Positions 61,565-64,000 of a stretch of DNA of 64,000 nucleotides are shown here, piece by piece. The stretch spans positions 62,001 to 126,000 of the forward strand of contig NZ_FNFZ01000005.1 in the NCBI RefSeq assembly GCF_900101015.1. The letters run 5' to 3'. This DNA comes from Sarcina sp. DSM 11001 (GTDB lineage: Bacteria; Bacillota; Clostridia; Lachnospirales; Lachnospiraceae). The number at the start of each line of letters is the position of its first letter. The first letter of the stretch is position 1. Position numbers and translations under genes: made by a program. A model generated the notes under the pieces. That model was given only the letters and a program-made list of their open reading frames with translations, was not told where the DNA came from and searched no databases.

Positions 61565-61882
61565 ATGGATAAAAAGCATAATGAAATTTTTGAAGGTCTG
61601 CTTCCCATCGGCAGCGTGGTAACGACCAAAACAGGGACAAAACGGGTGATGATCATCGGGCGCGGGATCGACCGGGAGGACGGCCAGGGCAGTACCTATG
61701 ATTACGGTGCGGTCCTGTTCCCGGAAGGTTTTTCAGACGGGGACCATATCTATCTGTTTAATCATGAGGATGTCGGAAGCATCTGCCGTGTCGGATATAT
61801 CGATGAGGTGGAGATTGAACTGGAGGACAAGCTCAGCAATTATCTGAGGTCCGGTGTTACCCCTGTGCCGGAAAAGAGGTGA
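61565..61882 (+). CDS. DUF4176 protein, class C, copy 1
   Basis: 105 residues from ATG 61565, with GGGTGGA upstream; the frame to 61505 would overlap the previous gene and has no site. Core: EGLLPIGSVVTTKTG, VMIIGRGID, YDYGAVLFPEGF and FNHEDVGSICRVGYIDEVE. Class C is marked by SVV, IIGR, DGDH and ICRVGYI, shared with the copy at 62864. The next gene, a WXG100-like protein, starts 5 nt after its stop. Confidence 0.87.
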   Translation: MDKKHNEIFEGLLPIGSVVTTKTGTKRVMIIGRGIDREDGQGSTYDYGAVLFPEGFSDGDHIYLFNHEDVGSICRVGYIDEVEIELEDKLSNYLRSGVTPVPEKR

Positions 61883-61887
61883 GTACT

Positions 61888-62181
61888 ATGTCGGATTATC
61901 TGGTAAATCCTACGGATATCGTCAGAATTATGAATGAGCTCAACGCCGACAACGAGAAACTTGCCGGCAAGATCGAGCAGCTCAGACAGCTTCATTCCGA
62001 ACTCACCGGAATCTGGGAGGGGGAGGCGGACCGGGTCTTTCAGTCGGTCATGACAAATGATATCTCGGCTCTTGAGTCTTATCACGAACTTATGCAAAAG
62101 TACTGTCTGGCCCTGCAGAAGATCGGGACAGAGTACGCGGAGACAGAGCTTAACAATAAGAGTAAAATTGAATCTTTATGA
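61888..62181 (+). CDS. WXG100-like protein, cassette 1
   Basis: A 97-residue helical hairpin from ATG 61888 (GAGGTG site). Helix one is DIVRIMNELNADNEKLAGKI, the turn TGIWEGEADRVFQ carries W-E-G, and helix two is YHELMQKYCLALQKIGTEYA. It has the size and shape of a WXG100/Esx or of the small alpha-helical partners of LXG toxins. No toxin gene is visible within the window. It closes the first DUF4176 cassette. Confidence 0.85.
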   Translation: MSDYLVNPTDIVRIMNELNADNEKLAGKIEQLRQLHSELTGIWEGEADRVFQSVMTNDISALESYHELMQKYCLALQKIGTEYAETELNNKSKIESL

Positions 62182-62234
62182 TTTCCCGCGGAAGATTCAG
62201 CTTCCGGGAAACAGAGGAAGGAGATGAAAACAGC

Positions 62235-62579
62235 ATGACACAATGGAGCGGAATCCTGCCGCCCGGCAGTGTGGTGATGCTCAAGGGCGCCACCCGGCGT
62301 CTGCAGATCATGGGACTGGTGCAGGCAAACGCAGAGACAAAGAAACTGTATGACTATTGTGCAGTCCCCTTTCCCGAGGGCTACGCGGGGCCGAACCGGG
62401 TCATTATGTTCCAGCATGAGGATATCGACCGGATCTATGCAGTCGGACACCTGGATGAAGGGACCTACAGCTTTCTGGATCACGCAGAGCAGAGACTCCG
62501 GGATCTGCGGGAGGGTAAAATGACCTTCGAGGAGGCGATGCGGACACCGTGGAAGAAAGGAGCGCCGAATGAGATATGA
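62235..62579 (+). CDS. DUF4176 protein, class A, copy 2
   Basis: 114 residues from ATG 62235; GGAAGGAG lies about 13 nt upstream, a long spacing. Core: QWSGILPPGSVVMLKG, LQIMGLVQAN, YDYCAVPFPEGY and MFQHEDIDRIYAVGHLDEG, then DLREGKMTFEEAM. It pairs with 60853 by the WxGxLP start, xVQA, MFQHEDI and DLREG(R/K)(V/M)T. Its last 11 bases overlap the next gene, so translation is probably coupled. Confidence 0.88.
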   Translation: MTQWSGILPPGSVVMLKGATRRLQIMGLVQANAETKKLYDYCAVPFPEGYAGPNRVIMFQHEDIDRIYAVGHLDEGTYSFLDHAEQRLRDLREGKMTFEEAMRTPWKKGAPNEI

Positions 62580-62862
62580 TCATCTGCTGCCTGTCGGAAG
62601 CCTGGTGAAAGTGGAGGGCGAGGAAAGACGCCTGATGATCATCGGGTGCAACATGCAGGACGAACAGACAGGCAGGATCTTCGATTACTGCGGCTGCTTC
62701 TATCCGGTGGGATTTCTGGGACCGGACCAGGTGGCAAATTTCAACCACCGCGATATCGAGATCATCTACGCGGTCGGGTATCTGGACGAGGAATCGAGAG
62801 CAAATCAGGCTGCGGAAGAGGAAACCAACCGTAAAGCCCGGGAAAGTGCCGCGGGGGTGTGA
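62569..62862 (+). CDS. DUF4176 protein, class B, copy 2
   Basis: 97 residues from ATG 62569 (AAAGGAG site inside the previous gene). Core: RYDHLLPVGSLVKVEGE, LMIIGCNMQD, FDYCGCFYPVGF and FNHRDIEIIYAVGYLDEESRA. It matches class B copy 1 at 61213 over the whole core, with the same LDEESRA block; the tail differs (EEETNRKARESAA). The next gene begins one base after its stop. Confidence 0.88.
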   Translation: MRYDHLLPVGSLVKVEGEERRLMIIGCNMQDEQTGRIFDYCGCFYPVGFLGPDQVANFNHRDIEIIYAVGYLDEESRANQAAEEETNRKARESAAGV

Positions 62863-62863
62863 G

Positions 62864-63154
62864 ATGGGGAACAGAATGCGATTTCATGGACTGCTGCCGA
62901 TCGGCAGTGTCGTGCGGATCGGCGATGTGAAAAAGAGGCTGCTGATCATCGGGCGCGTGCAGAGAAAAGCGGGTGAGGAAGACCTGCACGATTACTGTTC
63001 TGTGCCTTTTCCGGAAGGTTATCTGGACGGAGACCACCTGATCTTTCATGATCACAGTGATATTACCTACATTTGCCGCGTCGGATATATCAATGATGCA
63101 GAGATGGACCTGCAGCGCAGGCTGGAGGCTTTCCTGCAGGAAAAGAAGGGGTAA
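62864..63154 (+). CDS. DUF4176 protein, class C, copy 2
   Basis: 96 residues from ATG 62864, with GGGGGTG upstream; an earlier in-frame ATG at 62846 lies within the previous gene. Core: HGLLPIGSVVRIGDV, LLIIGRVQRK, HDYCSVPFPEGY and FHDHSDITYICRVGYINDAE. It matches class C copy 1 at 61565 by IIGR, DGDH and ICRVGYI. The tail is a short helix (LQRRLEAFLQEKKG). Confidence 0.87.
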   Translation: MGNRMRFHGLLPIGSVVRIGDVKKRLLIIGRVQRKAGEEDLHDYCSVPFPEGYLDGDHLIFHDHSDITYICRVGYINDAEMDLQRRLEAFLQEKKG

Positions 63155-63205
63155 CGGAATCCGGGTACAGAAGCACCTGACCCGGATTCGACATGGAGGA
63201 CAGAC

Positions 63206-63517
63206 ATGAATATTGAAGGATTACTGCCCATCGGAAGTGTTGTACGGATTGAGAAAGCCCCGCAGCAGCAGCTGCAGATCGTAGGACAGGGTCAGGCCAA
63301 TCCGGTGACAAAGAGAGTGACGGACTATTCCGCCGTTCTGTTTCCGCAGGGTTATTTTGACGGTGACCATATGGTACTGCTGGACAATGAAGACATTGTC
63401 CAGATCGATGCCTATGGATACATGGATGACGAGTCCCTGGAATATACACAGCATATTGAAAACATTCTCGCGATGCTCAGGGATGGCCGCATGACACTGG
63501 ATGATCTCGGGCAGTAA
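63206..63517 (+). CDS. DUF4176 protein, class D (single copy)
   Basis: 103 residues from ATG 63206, with GGAGG at good spacing. Core: EGLLPIGSVVRIEKA, LQIVGQGQAN, TDYSAVLFPQGY and LDNEDIVQIDAYGYMDDES, then a tail RDGRMTLDDLG. It has class A-like (QANPVTKR, DGRMT) and class C-like (EGLLPIGSVV, DGDH) features. It has no equivalent in the first cassette, so it is either a gain in the second or a loss from the first. Confidence 0.88.
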   Translation: MNIEGLLPIGSVVRIEKAPQQQLQIVGQGQANPVTKRVTDYSAVLFPQGYFDGDHMVLLDNEDIVQIDAYGYMDDESLEYTQHIENILAMLRDGRMTLDDLGQ

Positions 63518-63646
63518 TATGCCTGTGGCGGCGTGGTACATACACACATCAGGAAAATATGGAACCGGAATTCTGATGACCCGGACCCGTCCGGGCTGCA
63601 GCGCTGCATAATATGTGCATAGTATATATAGGTGGAGGACAAAAAT

Positions 63647-63943
63647 ATGTCTGATATCGCTGTCAATATCGCCAGCCTGAGCCAGTCGTGCGAAAACAAC
63701 CGCAAGAATACCATTAAGCTGGCCGAGCAGAGGGAACTGCTGGAAAAAGTTGCTGATGACCTCTCCAGGAAATGGGAAGGCATCGCCAGCAACAGCTATT
63801 TCGGCCGGTTCAATGTCAAACAGGATACGCTGGCAACTGTCATCAACGGCATGCAGGATGTTGTGAACTATGAGCACAAGGCCGTACAGATCTACAGAGA
63901 TGCAAACCGCATTGTCAACGGTCTGATCGACGAGATGTTCTGA
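63647..63943 (+). CDS. WXG100-like protein, cassette 2
   Basis: A 98-residue helical hairpin from ATG 63647 (GGAGGAC site). Helix one is SQSCENNRKNTIKLAEQREL, the turn SRKWEGIASNSYF carries W-E-G, and helix two is VINGMQDVVNYEHKAVQIY. It closes the second DUF4176 cassette, as the 61888 gene closes the first. The two WXG-like proteins are much more diverged from each other than the DUF4176 pairs are, which would fit proteins adapted to different effectors (inference). Confidence 0.85.
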   Translation: MSDIAVNIASLSQSCENNRKNTIKLAEQRELLEKVADDLSRKWEGIASNSYFGRFNVKQDTLATVINGMQDVVNYEHKAVQIYRDANRIVNGLIDEMF

Positions 63944-63978
63944 CAGTTTCCGGCAGCTGTCACCAGGAGAGGATAATT

Positions 63979-64000
63979 ATGGCAGAGAATACGAATACCA
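63979..64000 (+). CDS. Start of a further operon gene (cut by window edge)
   Basis: ATG 63979 follows GGAGAGGATAATT at ideal spacing, 35 nt after the WXG gene stop, and reads MAENTNT up to the window end. Too little is present to identify it. Its position suggests another secretion component or an effector. Confidence 0.5.

Overview
The window reads as chromosomal DNA of a moderately GC-rich, low-GC-lineage Gram-positive anaerobe, most likely a member of the Lachnospiraceae or a close clostridial relative. The basis is strong GGAGG-type ribosome binding sites, a fused FeoA-FeoB, a type VIIb (EssC/YukD/WXG100) secretion locus with DUF4176 genes, paired TelA and XpaC genes, an AAA-ATPase-like/PD-(D/E)XK gene of the kind expanded in gut anaerobes, and L,D-transpeptidases carrying wall-binding-type repeats. 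The family is inferred from gene content; no rRNA or tRNA gene is visible.

Layout. 1-13.9 kb is metabolic: a partial FGGY sugar kinase, an AAA-ATPase/nuclease-like protein, a GlpA-like / FAD-NAD oxidoreductase / DUF1667 module, a nitroreductase, a MATE exporter, an SDR plus zinc alcohol dehydrogenase pair, a sugar O-acetyltransferase and a secreted protein of unknown function. 14-26.4 kb is mostly on the minus strand: FeoAB, a CinA C-terminal-type amidase, a secreted protein, a FakA-like fragment, a C_GCAxxG_C_C redox protein, FtsH, a 1306-residue CheB-CheR-PAS-histidine kinase-receiver fusion, and shikimate kinase. 26.6-33.5 kb is a plus-strand surface-glycan operon: a RffA-like aminotransferase, a GT2 polyprenyl-phosphate sugar transferase, an ATP-grasp enzyme, two half-size DMT flippase-like proteins and a GtrII-like membrane glucosyltransferase. 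33.6-39.8 kb (minus) holds envelope genes: two paralogous L,D-transpeptidases, TelA, XpaC, and a 59-residue gene joining a double-glycine-type leader to a zinc ribbon. 40-52 kb is mixed: lone HicB, MATE, acyltransferase-3, SpoIIE-type phosphatase, NCS2 purine permease, LysM protein, rhomboid, HD protein, a zinc-ribbon membrane protein and UPF0489. 52.3 kb to the end is a type VIIb secretion operon.

The secretion operon runs vWA-FHA membrane protein, FHA membrane protein, EssC (three ATPase domains), YukD/EsaB, a WXG100 protein, a STAS protein, then seven small DUF4176 paralogues with two more WXG100-like proteins. The DUF4176 genes fall into sequence classes repeated in the same order (A-B-C-WXG, then A-B-C-D-WXG), so a whole cassette appears to have been duplicated and to have diverged. 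EssA, EssB and EsaA homologues and any toxin are not in the window.

A second theme is many short tandem repeats (12, 15, 18, 26, 42, 48 and 75 bp units), often codon-multiple and in frame. They sit inside otherwise conserved enzymes (zinc ADH, FAD oxidoreductase), at termini (FtsH, GT2, DMT protein) and between genes, sometimes continuing in frame past a stop codon or supplying a start codon.
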